Assembly: GCF_020360975.1 (NCBI RefSeq)
Contig: NW_025408678.1
Span: forward strand, 434,001 to 498,000
DNA: 64,000 bases
Source of the DNA: Hirsutella rhossiliensis
Taxonomy: Eukaryota > Ascomycota > Sordariomycetes > Hypocreales > Ophiocordycipitaceae
Reading direction: 5' to 3'
Below, piece after piece: positions 34,920 to 46,384 of this stretch; position 1 is the stretch's first letter, and every line of letters begins with the position of its first letter. The notes beneath the pieces were generated by a model. The model was not told where the DNA came from. It was given only the letters and a program-made list of their open reading frames with translations, and searched no databases. The position numbers were made by a program, and so were the translations under genes.

Positions 34920-37900
34920 AACATAAATTAGTTAAGTTGTCCTATTATCTAGGGCTTCTGCTACTCTTTTACCGGCAACCTAATAATAGGCTATATGCCT
35001 ATATATTAGCCGCTATAAAATAGGTTTTTTTTATTACTCGTATATAGCCTTTAGGGCTATAGCGAGGCTAATAGGGGCCTAGGCCCTTATTAGTAGTCCT
35101 AGCTAGCTATAGAGCCCCGGGGCTTATAACTATTTAGGGAAGGGGTAGCTATAAAGGCAAAGATAAAGGAAAGGTTAGTCTAGCTCCTCCCGCGCGGTGT
35201 TTTTCCCCTTAAGGGCCCTAGGGCCCCTAGGTTACTCCTTTTTAAGCTACTTAGCCGTTCCTATCTCTATCTTAGCTAAGAAGGTTAGAAGGGCTTCCCT
35301 TCCTTTCTTAGAGCTATAGAAATAAGGTAGGCTAAGGGCCCCCTTCGATCTCTTAAAGGTCTAGTAAAGGTCCTCTCTTTCCCTCCTATAGTTTAGGTAC
35401 CTTAGGATAAGGTACCTAGCTATATACCTTCCTTAGCTATAACGGGAGTCGTCCTAGTCTACCTTATTAGTCTTTTTTAGGAAGGAAAATAAGAAGCTAG
35501 CCCTAAAAAGGAGCTAGTAAAAGGCTAAAAGGGACGGCTTAGGCCTCCTTATAAGGTCCTTATCTAGGCTAAAGGCTAAGCGGGGGGTCTTTTAAATAGA
35601 TATATAGTACTTACCTAGGCCCTTAGCCCTAAGGCCTTTAGCTACCTCGGCGGCTTAAAGGCCCTTTTAATAGTTCTTAGTAGCTTACTAGACCTTTCTT
35701 TATAAGTAGCTAATAAAGACTAAAGGGGTCCCTTAAGTAGGGACCCTTAAACCCCTCTTAGCTAGCTAGTTAGCTAGCTTATTACTAAAAACCCCTAGGT
35801 AGCTAAGGTACTAATATAGCTATATATTATAAAAGGCTTCTAAGCTAAAAAGGAGCCTTTTAATATATATAGCTAGGTTTAAGAAACCTATAACCTTCCT
35901 TATAGCGGTTTAGCTATCTATAAAGATATAGGCCTTTATAGAAGGGTTAAGGGGGCTAAGCTTTTAAGGCTAGGGCCTCTTAGTTAAGTCCTTTAAGACC
36001 TTTAATATTATAAATAGCTTTATATTAGCTACTTTAATTAAGGGCCCTAGGTTCTTATAGTATACTTTAATAGGCCTATTTTCTAAGCTTATTTTATAAA
36101 AGAAGTAAGCGTTAGTTTTTATAAGGGACCTATTAAGGCACCCCTTAAAGCTATTAGTATAAAAGGCTAAGGGCTATAGCTTAAAGTCTTTTAAGTTAGC
36201 TAGGCTAGCTAAGAGGCGTTAGTACTACTTCTTAGCTAAGGGCTTAAGGGCCTTTATTATCTTAATAAAGGCCTTAGGCTTTAAGGCCTATAAGGGCTCT
36301 TAGCTAGCTTTCCTTCTTTTTAAGTTATAATTAAGCCTTATAATAGCTACTAAGCCTTTAAGGAAGTAAAATAGCTATATATAAAGCTTAATATAGCTTA
36401 AGGCTCTTAAGTTAAAGCTTAAGTTAGTAAGGTTATCTTATATAGCTAGGTTATAAGCTTGCCTTATAAGGTAACTAGGTAAGAAGTATAAGGTTTAAAG
36501 AGCGTAGGAGAGGTATACTCTTTTAAATTATACCTTTAGTAGTAGTAGGGCTACTTTAGCTTTTAAAGCTTTAATAAGGGATCTTTTAAAAGCCCTTAAG
36601 ACCTTTTAAAGAGCTTAGTTTAAAAGCCTTTAAAGAGGCTTTATAAGGGTCTTAGGGGTTATAGGCCCCTTATACTAAAGTTAGGCTTTATAGTTTACTA
36701 TAAAGGTTACGTTAGCTTAATAGAGCTACTTAAAGGCTTTAAATAATAGGCCTCTTTATATAAAGGTTAAGTAAGATAGCTCTTTAAAAGTAGCTTATAT
36801 AAAAGCTACTATCTTTTTAATATATTATTTAAATAGGAGCTTAGAATTAAAGAAGACCCCTAGCTACTATACTAAGGGCTTTACCTAGAAAAATAGGCCT
36901 CTTATTATTATACCCTTTAAAATAAGCTGCCTTTACCTACTAAAGTAAATAAGTTATATCTTATAAGGGTTAAAGTAGACCCCTTAGTCCTTAGCTTATT
37001 TAAATATATTAATAGCTATAGTTTCTAGCTACTAAACGTTCTTCTTAGCTAAGGTTAATATTATAAAGATATTAAAGTTATTTATATAAGATAGCTAGTA
37101 CCTTTTTACTACTAGTATTACTCTTATATATAAAAGGAATAAAATAAGGCTAATAAGGGACCCTTAGGGTACCCTTATTACTAGGTTTATAAAGGGCTAG
37201 ACTTACCCTTTAAAGGCTAGCTAGATCTTCCTTTTTATAAGAAAGTAGTCTACCTAGCTTATAAGGGCCTTAGGGAGGTTTAATTCCCTTAGGATCCTTA
37301 TAAGGTATTTCTTTAATATAAAGTTAAAGACGCCCTTTATATTTAATAAGAAGGTCTTAGTAATAGCCTTCTTATTAAGTTCCTATTTCTTTTAGATATA
37401 ATATAAAAGAAGGAAGGCTATATTAATAGCTAACTATTATTTTCGTCCCCTTAGCTATATAAGGTTTAAAAGCCTAGCTATATTAGCTAAATAGCTTAGC
37501 TAGGTAGTATATACCTTTTTAAGGACCTTAAATAGTTAAGTAGACTTATAACCTTATAGGCCTTAGGGATAGTATAGTCTTACTTATTTTACTTAAAGAG
37601 TATAATTCTTATAGCTTCTTTTTATACCTTAAGGTAGTATCTTTAGTTAAATAGGGCTTTATAGGCCCTATTAAAGACTATAAGGATAGCTTTATATATA
37701 TATTAAATAAGAAGGAAGCTAAGGAAGTTTAAGCTAAGGGCTTTATTATTAAAAGAGCTAAAAATAGCCCTCTTAATCTTAGGGTCCTTTAGCTTTAGCT
37801 AGTCCTACTTAGCTATACCCTTACTACTTATATAGCTTAGAACCCTTTCTTTTTCTAAGCTTTAAGGGGGGCTAGGAAGGGCTAAGGGGGCTAAGGCTAA

Positions 37901-38893
37901 GGTCTAAGGTTAAAAAGAAGGTCGTTAAGAAGGCCTTATATTTTTCTATAAAAGTATTAGCTTTTACCTCTATCCCTTCTTTTATATATAAAATACTAAG
38001 GAGGGTAAGGTTAGCTTTAGCTTTAGTATAAGAAAAAGCTATAAAGATATCTTTTCTTATTACTTTTATTAAGAAGCTCTATTAGTATTACTTTTTAGTA
38101 GCTTTAATAATATACTTATAGCTATTATAGGCCTTTATAAAGCTCTTTTAGCTCTCCTTATCTTAAGCTAGCTTATAAGCTTATTAGGCTAAGCTTAGGG
38201 CTTTATAAAAAAAGGTTAGCTTATTAATCTATTAAGGCTTAGATCTTTTATAGGGCCTCTTTTTTAGTATCGCTATATTTAAGGCCTTTATAAAGGTTCT
38301 TATTAAAATAAAAGCTATCTCTTTTAAGTTATCTCTTTTTTTAGCTCTCTTTATAGCTATAAGGAGGTCTTATTCTTTTTTAGCTAAGTATTTTAAAAAG
38401 ACCTTTTAGTTTACTTTCCTATAATTATAAGTAGTTAGCCTAGCTAGTAAGGGCCTATTAAGGCCCTTAAAGCTAGCTTTAAAGGCTATAGGCTTATAGT
38501 CTAAGCCTATAGCCTTTAGGAAGTAAAAGTTAGCTTAGGTTAACTACTTAAAAGGGCTATAAAAAGTAAGGTCTATAACTAAGGCCTCTTTTAAGCCTTT
38601 CCTTTAATAAGTGCTTTTTATAGCTACCTTAAGGTTTATTAATAAGGAAGCTTTATAGTAGTTAAGCTAGCTAATAAGGGCTTTTACTTTATAGGCCTTA
38701 AAGGGTTTTATAAAAAGGTTTTAATAAAGGTAGTATAAGTTAAAGTCCCTTACTAATAAGAAAGGCTATTATAAGAGCTAGGCTATTAATAATAGCCTTT
38801 TTATTATAAGGGGCCCTTTTTAGCCTTAGCTAGCTAAGGCCCTTTTAACCTCTTTTTTATTATATAGGTTAATAAGAGTAAGTAGCTTAGTAC
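34920..38893 (-). mobile_element. LINE (Tad1-like) non-LTR retrotransposon, RIPped
   Basis: Read on the minus strand. An apurinic-type endonuclease comes first (DFNL-like block near 38736-38760; VIDLTF near 38561-38580). Then comes reverse transcriptase with VPQGS plus LILFLLY at about 37120-37176, and an RNase H remnant (FIDSQTAIR) at about 35905-35935. The order EN-RT-RNase H and the PQGSPLSPILF-type motif are those of Tad1-clade LINEs. CpA, TpG and also CpG are almost absent, so mutation is heavier than in E or A2. The 3' end abuts the HET gene. No frame survives. Confidence 0.7.
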
Positions 38894-39826
38894 TTTAATA
38901 GGTAAGATTATACCTTTATAGATATTAACCTATTAAAGGAATAAAACCCTTAGTACTCTTTATCTAACTTACTTTTAAGTATACTTAAAGGCTTTATAAA
39001 GACCTTAATTATTTAATAAAGTATCTTCTTTAATTATAGTTAATTTAAAATTTTTTTTTTCCCTTTTAAAGTAAAGGCCGCTAGTTACGCGACTTTATTA
39101 AAGGTAAAGAGGTATAAAGTAAAGAAATCTCTAAGACTTATATTAATAACCTAAGACCCTTAAAGCTATATATAGGACCGATAATTAAATAATTATATAG
39201 TTAATTACTTTATTAATACTTAGCTATATACTATATATACTATAAGTATATACTTTTATCCTTATTAAAACTAGTTTCTAAAGCGTAAACTTATTATTCC
39301 GTTTTATTTATATAGCGATAAGTAGCTTTATAAAGCTAAGAATGCCTAAAGAATAATAGTATTATTTAGAAAAAATAAAATCTAGGGATTTAATAATTAA
39401 AGTAGTAACTATCTTAATAGCTAGAGTTAAGGACTTAATAAAGTAATAAACTTACTAGGAAATAAATAATTAGATAATACCTTTATTAGTAGTAAAGGAA
39501 AAGTAATAAGCTAATACTAAAAAACCCTAAGCTTTTATTATTAGCCCTACTACCCTTAATACTAGCGACTATTAAGGGCTAGTATATACTTAGTATAGTA
39601 GTATAGGGCCGAATAATTATTTATCTAAAGCTAAGGAGAAAGAAGGAAAACTTTATCTTAGTCGCGACGGTTATCTATCTTTCTTAATCCTTAGCTCGAC
39701 CTATATTTAGGTGCTATTTAGCTTAAGTTTAGGTCGAGCTCTACCTATATATAGGTCTACTTTAGCCCGACCTTAGTACGGTCGCTATAGTATAACCTTA
39801 GCCTTTTATTAGCGTAGCCCGTAATA

Positions 39827-40798
39827 CTACCCTTACTCTCCCCCTCTTATTAGTAGCGCTCCTATTCCTTTCTTACTGCCTTTCTATTATCGCTATCCCC
39901 TTTTTCTTAGCGCGCGCGGTCGCTTCCTTCTACCTTACGCTCGCCCTATCCCTCTATATACCGCCCTTTTATACGCCTATTTTACCCTATCCTTCCCTCT
40001 TCTATATATATACCCCTATACCTTATTAACTATATACGTGCCCCGCCGTATATAAATACCTTTCTTTTATCCTCTCTCCCTTTTCCTTTCTTTTTCCTCC
40101 TTTAAGCTTTACTCCCTCCGCGCGCGCGCCCCTACTTTACTTAACTTCTATTACCGCGCCGCGCTATATTATAACTACTATAGGCCCTTATACGCCCGCT
40201 AGCTTCTCTACTCCGCGTAGCGGTACCCCGCCTCCTAGTACGCCGGGCGACTATACTCTGCCGCCTTTACGCTAGTTAACGCGTCCGCTTACGTTTCTTA
40301 CCTCCTTCTCTTTCTCCTCCTTCCGTCCTTTATTTCCCCTTCTTTATCTTCCGCCCTCCTCTTTATCCCTTTCTCTTACCCCTCCTCCGTCGTTCTCCCT
40401 TATATTTCCCTACTATCTCTCGAATCCCTTTAAGGCTTCTATCTCTTAGAAGTCGTTTAGTAGGTACTACGATAGGTTTATATACCCTTACTATTTTACG
40501 AGTACCTATCGCTATCTACTCCTCCCCCTCTACTTCTACCGCGCTTACTAGATCTCTTTAATAATATACTTAAGCTTATCGTCCTCCTTAATTACTAGTA
40601 GCGGTTAGTAGTCGTCGACTACCTATCTAGGTAATAGGTTCTCTACCGCCTAGCGGAGAAATTCTATATAGAGCCTCTTATATACCCTCCTTAGTATATC
40701 GAGCTTTACTATATATAAGCTTACTACCTTTATTATAGTATACTTTTAGTATAGCTAGTTAAGCTTCCTATATAGCCGGTTAGTTATATATTTAGCTA
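39827..40798 (-). pseudogene. Element B integrase C-terminus, chromodomain and basic tail
   Basis: Continuation of the B integrase after the H insertion. The minus frame contains the LDWLHQKY-like and VDDYQP segments known from the integrase GPY/F region, then a chromodomain-like block (KLKYIIKEI ... QVLVKQQGY) at about 40430-40540 and an Arg/Lys-rich tail. Chromodomains of chromoviruses direct integration to histone-marked heterochromatin. TAA/TAG stops are frequent. Confidence 0.6.
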
Positions 40799-40987
40799 TG
40801 TAACGGTCTCAACTGAGTGTGTTGACAACTAGCTGAGCGACTGCGACGAGTATCCTAAAGCTAAGGAGAAAAGAAGAAGAAAAGAAAAGAAAGGAAAGCT
40901 CTCGAAGATGGCACGAGCTTATAAGCGGAGCTCCGGTGGGTCTTGTCGAGAGCGGAGCCGAGACCCTCACGGGCTCAGCCCGTTACA
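40799..40987 (-). repeat. 3' LTR of element H
   Basis: 189 bp, identical by eye to 46191-46379. Contains TATCCTAAAGCT (40851-40862), complementary to the primer-binding region, and a TTATAAGC TATA-like box. The pol stop codon TAA is supplied by its first bases (40983-40985). Confidence 0.9.
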
Positions 40988-41585
40988 ATAACCCCCCCCC
41001 TCCCCCCCCCCGTTTCGATCGTTTCGATTGGGGTGGTTTCGATCCAACTTTCCCATGAACTTCTTCATACCTAGCCAGTGCTATTGTGTCTGCGACGTAC
41101 TTGACTGGCTCCCACGTCGGACCTATCCATCCGACCCATTTCACCAACACTTTCCACTCTCTCCCGACTTTCTTCCTGTCCAGAATCTCTTCCACTTCCC
41201 ACAGCTCGCCATCGTCCGTCAAAATGGCCGGTGGGCGGTAGTCATCCGACGTCTGTGACGGTAGCGGATCGTCCGCTGCTAAGCGTAAGAGCGACACGTG
41301 GAACACGTTGTGTATTCCCGGAGGCGTGTCCAGCCTGCACGCGTGTGACCCAATGGTCTCCAGGACGGTGTACTTGGCCGACAGCCAATCGAGCTTCTTG
41401 GATGGCCGATTGGATCGGATGTTGCGAAGTCGCAGCCATACCTTGTCTCCAGGCTTGAACTGGTCTGACGGCTGTCTTCGCGAATTGGCGTTCTTCTCTT
41501 GCTGCTCTTGCGCTGACGCAATTGCCGCCTGGGCCCATTCCGTTGCCTCTCGAAATCGTTGCACAATGCTTTCAGCCCTGGCCAC
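40983..41585 (-). pseudogene. Element H integrase C-terminus with chromodomain
   Basis: 200-codon frame. Residues about 40-110 form the integrase C-terminal SH3/GPY-like region (FKPGDKVWLRLRNI ... HNVFHVSLLR). Residues about 125-175 are a chromodomain (EVEEILDRKK ... VLVKWVGW ... TWEPVKYV). The last codons are a poly-Gly stretch encoded by the G-rich polypurine tract, and the TAA is formed by the first bases of the 3' LTR. Chromodomains bind methylated histone H3 and steer insertion into heterochromatin, fitting the location of this copy inside another chromovirus. Confidence 0.85.
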
Positions 41586-42181
41586 TGGGGACCTTCCGTC
41601 CGTCCGTAACTTCTCCTTGACTTGTATCGGGTCAACATGATACCCATGCGTGATAAAGAACGGCTCAGGCCTGTCGACGTCGAGTTGTGATTGTTGATGG
41701 CCATCATGGCCGCTGGCAACAGCTCTTCCCAGTTATCCTGAGCATAAGCAGCAAAGATCCTCAGATATCTCTCGACTTCCTGATTCGCCCTTTCTGTTGC
41801 ACCGTCAGTCTCGGGATGCCACGCCGTAGACAATCTTTGCTTCACGCGTAGCAGCTCGCAGAGCCTCTGCCATAGTCTACTGGTGAATTGCGTGCCACGG
41901 TCAGTGACGATCGCGCGCGGCACGCCATGGTGTTGCACCACGTTCCGTAGCAATGCTCTGGCCGTCGTCTCGGCCGTGATGTCCTTCAATGACTCAAGAA
42001 CGACACTTTTGGACAGTCTGTCCGTCACGACCATAAGGTTGGTCGAACCGTTCGACTTGGTTGGTGGCAGGTCTGTCACAAAGTCAATTGACAGCTCCGA
42101 CCAGATCCTGTCTGGAATAGGTAGCGGCTTCAATAAACCGCGACGCTTCTCTCGCCAAATGTTGCTTCGGCCACACATCAC
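41279..42181 (-). pseudogene. Element H integrase catalytic core
   Basis: Contains the DDE core: SIDFVTDLPP, IVTDRGTQFTS and TDGATERANQEVERYL, with the three acidic residues present at DNA level. After AINNHNSTST (about 41680) the frame slips, and the rest of this open frame is nonsense. The correct frame is taken up by 40983-41585. Confidence 0.85.
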
Positions 42182-43010
42182 AATTTCTCACAAATTGACG
42201 CACGTCTGAATCGAGGCCTGGCCAATAAAACTTGCGGCTCAACAAGGACTTCAGCATGTCCCGTCCGGGGTGTCCTGCAAGCGTTGAGTCATGCGTCTCC
42301 TGCATAAGCCGCGTGCGCAGGGGTTCGTGGTTCGGCACCCAAATTCGCTCTCGCCAGCAGAGCCGCTGTCCATCGTCAATCGAGCATTCCGAGAGCATCA
42401 CGGGCAGTCCCCAATGCGACGGCAGACGCCTCTCGCCTTGCTGTACGGCCTGGATGAGCCAATAACGATTGTGCTTGACACCTTCGTCCCATAACTTCTG
42501 CAGTTCCGGGTCCGAGAAAGGGTTTTCGATTGAGTCGTCTTGGTCAGTTGTTGCGTCATCGGGTTGATCCGTGTCGCCCTTGGTGACATAACCGCTCTTG
42601 ACTTTTGTCACCAGGCCACCCTTGTTACGTTGCAGCAGCTGAACACGTCGTCCTTGCAACCGATCATCTTCGGCGCTGTGCGGCATGTCCTGTTCTCGTC
42701 GCGACAGCGTGTCCGGTACGACGGCTTCTTTGCCCGGTCGATGCTTGATGGTGAAGCTGTACCGCGATAGCGTCTCAGCCCATCGCGCCTGACGTTCACT
42801 CAGTTGCTGCTTCTTGGTGAAGTAACGGAGGTTGAGATGATCCGTCAAAACGGTAAAGGACTTCACACTCCTCAATTCGGCGTCCCAATGCTCAAGGCAG
42901 CGAATGATCGCCAGCAGCTCTTTATCGTGGATTGGGTAGTTGCACTCCGCCGGTGCGTTTTTCTTGAGAAGAAGGCCACAGGCCGCATGATGCCGTCATC
43001 GCCCTTTGCG
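42084..43010 (-). pseudogene. Element H RNase H and integrase zinc-binding domain
   Basis: RNase H continues in two frames (VAFFSRK near 42960; then VLTDHLNLRYF, RWAETLSRYSF and PDTLSRR). The integrase HHCC domain follows (HDSTLAGHPG ... NCDV). A frameshift at about 42178 falls exactly in the CX2C pair: the second Cys is in the next frame (CGRSN). Confidence 0.8.
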
Positions 43011-43634
43011 AGAGCGCCCTCCTGTGACATAACCGGATGAATCCGTCTCCACAATCGTCTCTCTATCCGGATCCCATTGCGCAAGGACCGGCGCACTGGT
43101 CAGAAGAGCCTTCAACTCCTCGAAGGCCTTGTCGCACTCCTTCGACCACGCAAACACCGCATCCTTCTTTGTTAACGCCGTTAGAGGCGCGGCGATGTTG
43201 GAGAATCTGGGAATGAATTGCCGGTAATAGTTGGCAAACCCCAGAAAACTTCTGACGCCTTTGACAGAACGGGGTCGCTGCCACTGCTGAATTGCCTGCA
43301 CCTTCTCCGGGTCCACGCGGATACCTTTCCCGGCTTCGACGATGAAGCCCAGGTACTTGACACTCTTTGCCTCAAAGTCACACTTGTCGATATCAATCTG
43401 CAGGCCTGCATCTCGCAGTCGAGCAAGGACCTGCCTGACTTTGTTGCGATGATCTGCGAGCGAACCGCTCGAGTAGATCAAGATGTCGTCAATGTAAGCG
43501 GAACAGAACTCGTCGAGGAAATCTCGCAACGTGTGGTTTATGTAACGCTGAAACGTTGCGGAGCACCCGTCAACCCGAACGGCGTGACAAGCCATTCGTA
43601 GAGTCCGTAACGTGTTCTGAATGCTGTCTTCCAC
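42996..43634 (-). pseudogene. Element H RT C-terminal half and start of RNase H
   Basis: Carries the intact catalytic motif YIDDILIYS at 43471-43499, then the KYLGFIV and SFLGFANYYRQFI blocks, and reaches the RNase H motif ETDSSGY near 43040. Another frameshift near 43010 breaks the RNase H. Catalytic residues of RT are all present. Confidence 0.85.
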
Positions 43635-44440
43635 TCGTCTCCCTCCTCGACGCGAATCTTGTGAAATGCTGCGATAACGTCAAGTTTGGTGAGCCACTTG
43701 GGCTTGGACAGCGACCGCAAAGTTTCCTCGATCAACGGCAAGGGATATCGGTCTTTCTTGGTGATCGCATTCAATCCTCGATAGTCCACGCAAAAGCGCA
43801 GACCACCACCGGGCTTCCTCACGAACAAAACTGGTGCTGACGCTGGAGAACTACTTGCTCGAATGAAACCCTTGTCGAGTAGCTCAGTGAGAGTCTTTCG
43901 CAGAACAATGAGCTCTTCTCGTGACATGCCGTACAATGGTCCCCTCGGGTCTGACTTCTTCCTCGGAGTCAATGCCTTCTCAATGTCTTTCAGGCTTGCG
44001 GCGAAGATCCGCACTCCATCGTCTCGATGCTTGAACTTTCTTGCTCGGCGAACCATTCCGGCGAACACGAACGCCGCCTGTCCTCGTATGTTGCACCGTT
44101 CCTCCTCCTTCGGGTCTCGGCCTTTCACCCAATGGTCGTGCGTCCCGATATGCAAGAGGTTCTGCGATAATCGCAAGGTGACATCCTCCTGGTTCAACCA
44201 CTTCTTGCCCAGAATCACAGGGTCGGTCTGGTCTCGCACAACGTAGAAAAAAGCTCTTTTCTTCTGGTACCCGTCGATATCGAAGTCGAAGTAGGTCACG
44301 GCACAGATGGCCTCGGGTGAGAATGTGTTGACCTGCTCCAACGTTCGAGGTTTAATCGGAATACGCGGCAGGTGAAGCTTGCGGGCAAGGCGCTCACTGA
44401 TGGTCCCATAACACAGGCAACCACAGTCAACGAAGGCCGT
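43538..44440 (-). pseudogene. Element H protease and N-terminal RT
   Basis: Protease motif FVDCGC near 44410-44430 (Asp-Cys-Gly instead of Asp-Ser/Thr-Gly), then ILGKKWL as the flap-region block. RT begins with the [17 protein letters not shown] and VDYRGLN blocks and ends at TPFGLTGAP (about 43560), where a frameshift moves into the next fragment. A TAA near 44463 separates it from gag in this frame. The main open part starts at 44341. Confidence 0.8.
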
Positions 44441-44560
44441 GATGAAATACTCGATTGATACCGAAATTTACGTAGAGGCCTTCACAGTCCATCTCGTCCT
44501 TCTGAGTTGCCCATTCCGCCTCAGCCTTTGCGCGCTCCTGACGGCGATTTTCGTCAGGAG

Positions 44561-45035
44561 CTACTCGTTTTCCGAATGGTCATCGGAGGTATCCCCGCTA
44601 GAACTCTCCGCGGGCTCTTGGTGCTTTGCTCTCGAGCTTCTTGTCTTCTCTTCGACACGGACCTTGACTCTCTGCTGCCGCCGCTCCTTCCCGGGACACT
44701 TGGCCGCAAGATGGCCAAGCTTCCCGCACTCGTAACATTTGCGCTCCTCCAACGGAACAAATTGCTTTCCTCCGGGGCCCTCCTGCCGTTTATCAACCGA
44801 TTTGCTTTCACGGGTTCCCAATCCATCTGATCATCGGACGGGGGGGACGACGTGGTTGGCGATCCGGGTGACGGGGGCTTTTGTCGGGACTCGAGCGGTT
44901 CGGATAAACGACCATACTCCTTTCTTGACCTCTGCTCGCGGCCTTGTTGTCGTTGGTGGAAATTGAGGCTATCTAGGCGCGAGCCAATCGTCAAGAGTAG
45001 CTCGGCGTAGCTGTTGAAATCCTTCGGAGACTGAC
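44561..45035 (-). pseudogene. Element H gag, C-terminal part with zinc knuckle
   Basis: Continuation of gag in a second frame (about 45035-44820), then a further shift into the frame holding an intact CCHC knuckle at 44697-44738 (C-YE-C-GKLG-H-LAAK-C), followed by a Ser/Glu-rich acidic end. The knuckle binds the element's RNA during packaging. The protease frame follows downstream. Confidence 0.75.
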
Positions 45036-45746
45036 GGCACTGACGAGACTCGACTTGAGCCTATTATTAATTGCTCCTTCCAAGTAATTGATTTGCACCA
45101 CGTCGGCCCACTCGCCACCGCCACTATCGGCAAGCTCTTTCTCGAACTTTGGGAAGAAACTGGCGAAACTCTCATCAGGCTTCTGCTTCAACGATCGAAG
45201 TCGATCCAGTGCTCGTGCCTTTGCGTTCGGGTCCCCGTACCGACGGTTCAAGTAGTCGAGAAACAGATCTGGGGAGCGAGCACCATCGATACCGCCCTGT
45301 TCGTAATAAGCAGCGGCCATGTTCTGGGCTGTTCCCGCCAACCGGGAGTACACATAGGCGAAGAGTGCTTCTTTATTGTCGAATGCCTGTCGGTCCACAG
45401 CCAATTTCGCTTTCATCTCTAAGAACCAGGGACGGAAGTTTTTCCTGGTTCCATCGAATTTCGGCGGATCAGGCAAGGTTGGTTTTACCCTCTTTGATGG
45501 GATTCTTTCGGATGTCTCGATCGATTGAGGCGTGTTGTCGGACATCGGTTCGATAGGAGCGACTGGTTCATTTGCCGGAGTCGGAGTTGAGACGGCTGTT
45601 TGGAGGATTCGGATCTGCGATCGCATCTCTTCGCGTTCGGCCTCTTGGCTTGCACACACACTTTCTAGTTTGTCCATCACTGCAGCCAGGGCTTGCATCA
45701 TCGATTGAGGCTCAAAAGAACCTTGCTGGGAATCGATTGCCTCCAT
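44991..45746 (-). pseudogene. Element H gag, N-terminal part
   Basis: 251-codon frame starting at ATG 45746. The capsid-type core (residues about 85-235) has a KFDGTRKNFRPWFLEMKAKL segment, a YLNRRYGDP segment and a SFASFFPKFEKEL segment typical of the retrotransposon gag domain. A single-base frameshift near 45035 moves the frame into the next fragment (NSYAELLLTIGSRL...), so the open frame ends prematurely at 44991. No CpA/TpG depletion. Confidence 0.8.
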
Positions 45747-46177
45747 GACTGAAGATTTTCTCCTCGTCTCTCAGGACTGAGGGCGACTTGATCACACAGC
45801 AAGTCTGATACGGAAGGGATATCTCGACAACGGTCGAACGCTATCAACGCCTCGAAGGCTCCTTCCTACACGGCTGGACGTTCTGCACAGGGCTTCTAGT
45901 CCAGCTGCTGCCGTCCACACTGGGAGCCAAGCAGCAATCACGTACTTCTCGCTCAACCGCACGCCGTACGGAGAGCAGATTGACGCTCCACGTCCTTTGC
46001 TCGGGAGATGAGAGCTACGCGACGCGAGCCAAGCTGGCTTTGGCGCCGTACACACACGCACTTTCGTCGCGGGCGTTCCACACAGGATTGCCCAAGCTAC
46101 TGCCACTCCGCGTACCCACAAAGGGAACTGAACAGCGCTGCCAATTGATTGTGATCAAAGGCTTTAACGATGAAAGG

Positions 46178-46189
46178 AGCTTTAGGATA
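46178..46189 (-). other. Predicted self-primer binding site of element H
   Basis: On the sense (minus) strand this reads TATCCTAAAGCT, one base inside the 5' LTR, where reverse transcription must start. The LTR sense strand contains AGCTTTAGGATA, its exact 12-nt complement (46254-46243). This matches the self-priming arrangement known for Tf1-type elements, where the 5' end of the RNA folds back on the primer-binding site. Confidence 0.6.
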
Positions 46190-46190
46190 A

Positions 46191-46379
46191 TGTAACGGTC
46201 TCAACTGAGTGTGTTGACAACTAGCTGAGCGACTGCGACGAGTATCCTAAAGCTAAGGAGAAAAGAAGAAGAAAAGAAAAGAAAGGAAAGCTCTCGAAGA
46301 TGGCACGAGCTTATAAGCGGAGCTCCGGTGGGTCTTGTCGAGAGCGGAGCCGAGACCCTCACGGGCTCAGCCCGTTACA
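46191..46379 (-). repeat. 5' LTR of element H
   Basis: 189 bp, identical by eye to the LTR at 40799-40987. Followed on the element's sense strand, after one base, by the predicted primer-binding region at 46189-46178. TATCCTAAAGCT occurs at 46243-46254. Confidence 0.9.
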
Positions 46380-46384
46380 AGCTA

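Larger units (their letters stand above)
40799..46379 (-). mobile_element. Young chromodomain Ty3/Gypsy element H (not RIPped)
   Basis: Two 189-bp LTRs (40799-40987 and 46191-46379) that are identical by eye, with ends TGTAACGG...CCGTTACA. Duplication AGCTA at 40794-40798 and 46380-46384. It sits inside element B. Polypurine tract (G-run) at 40990-41012 next to the 3' LTR; primer-binding region at 46178-46189 next to the 5' LTR. Full set of gag, protease, RT, RNase H, integrase and chromodomain, but with at least six frameshifts. Normal CpA/TpG frequency, unlike the host element B, so it arrived after RIP acted on the surroundings or escaped it. Confidence 0.9.

Noticed and set aside
40100..40798. 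Long plus-strand frame opposite to B pol, looking like an antisense gene similar to that in F
   Set aside because: The minus strand of the same DNA reads clearly as integrase C-terminus plus chromodomain of B, so the plus frame is its shadow.
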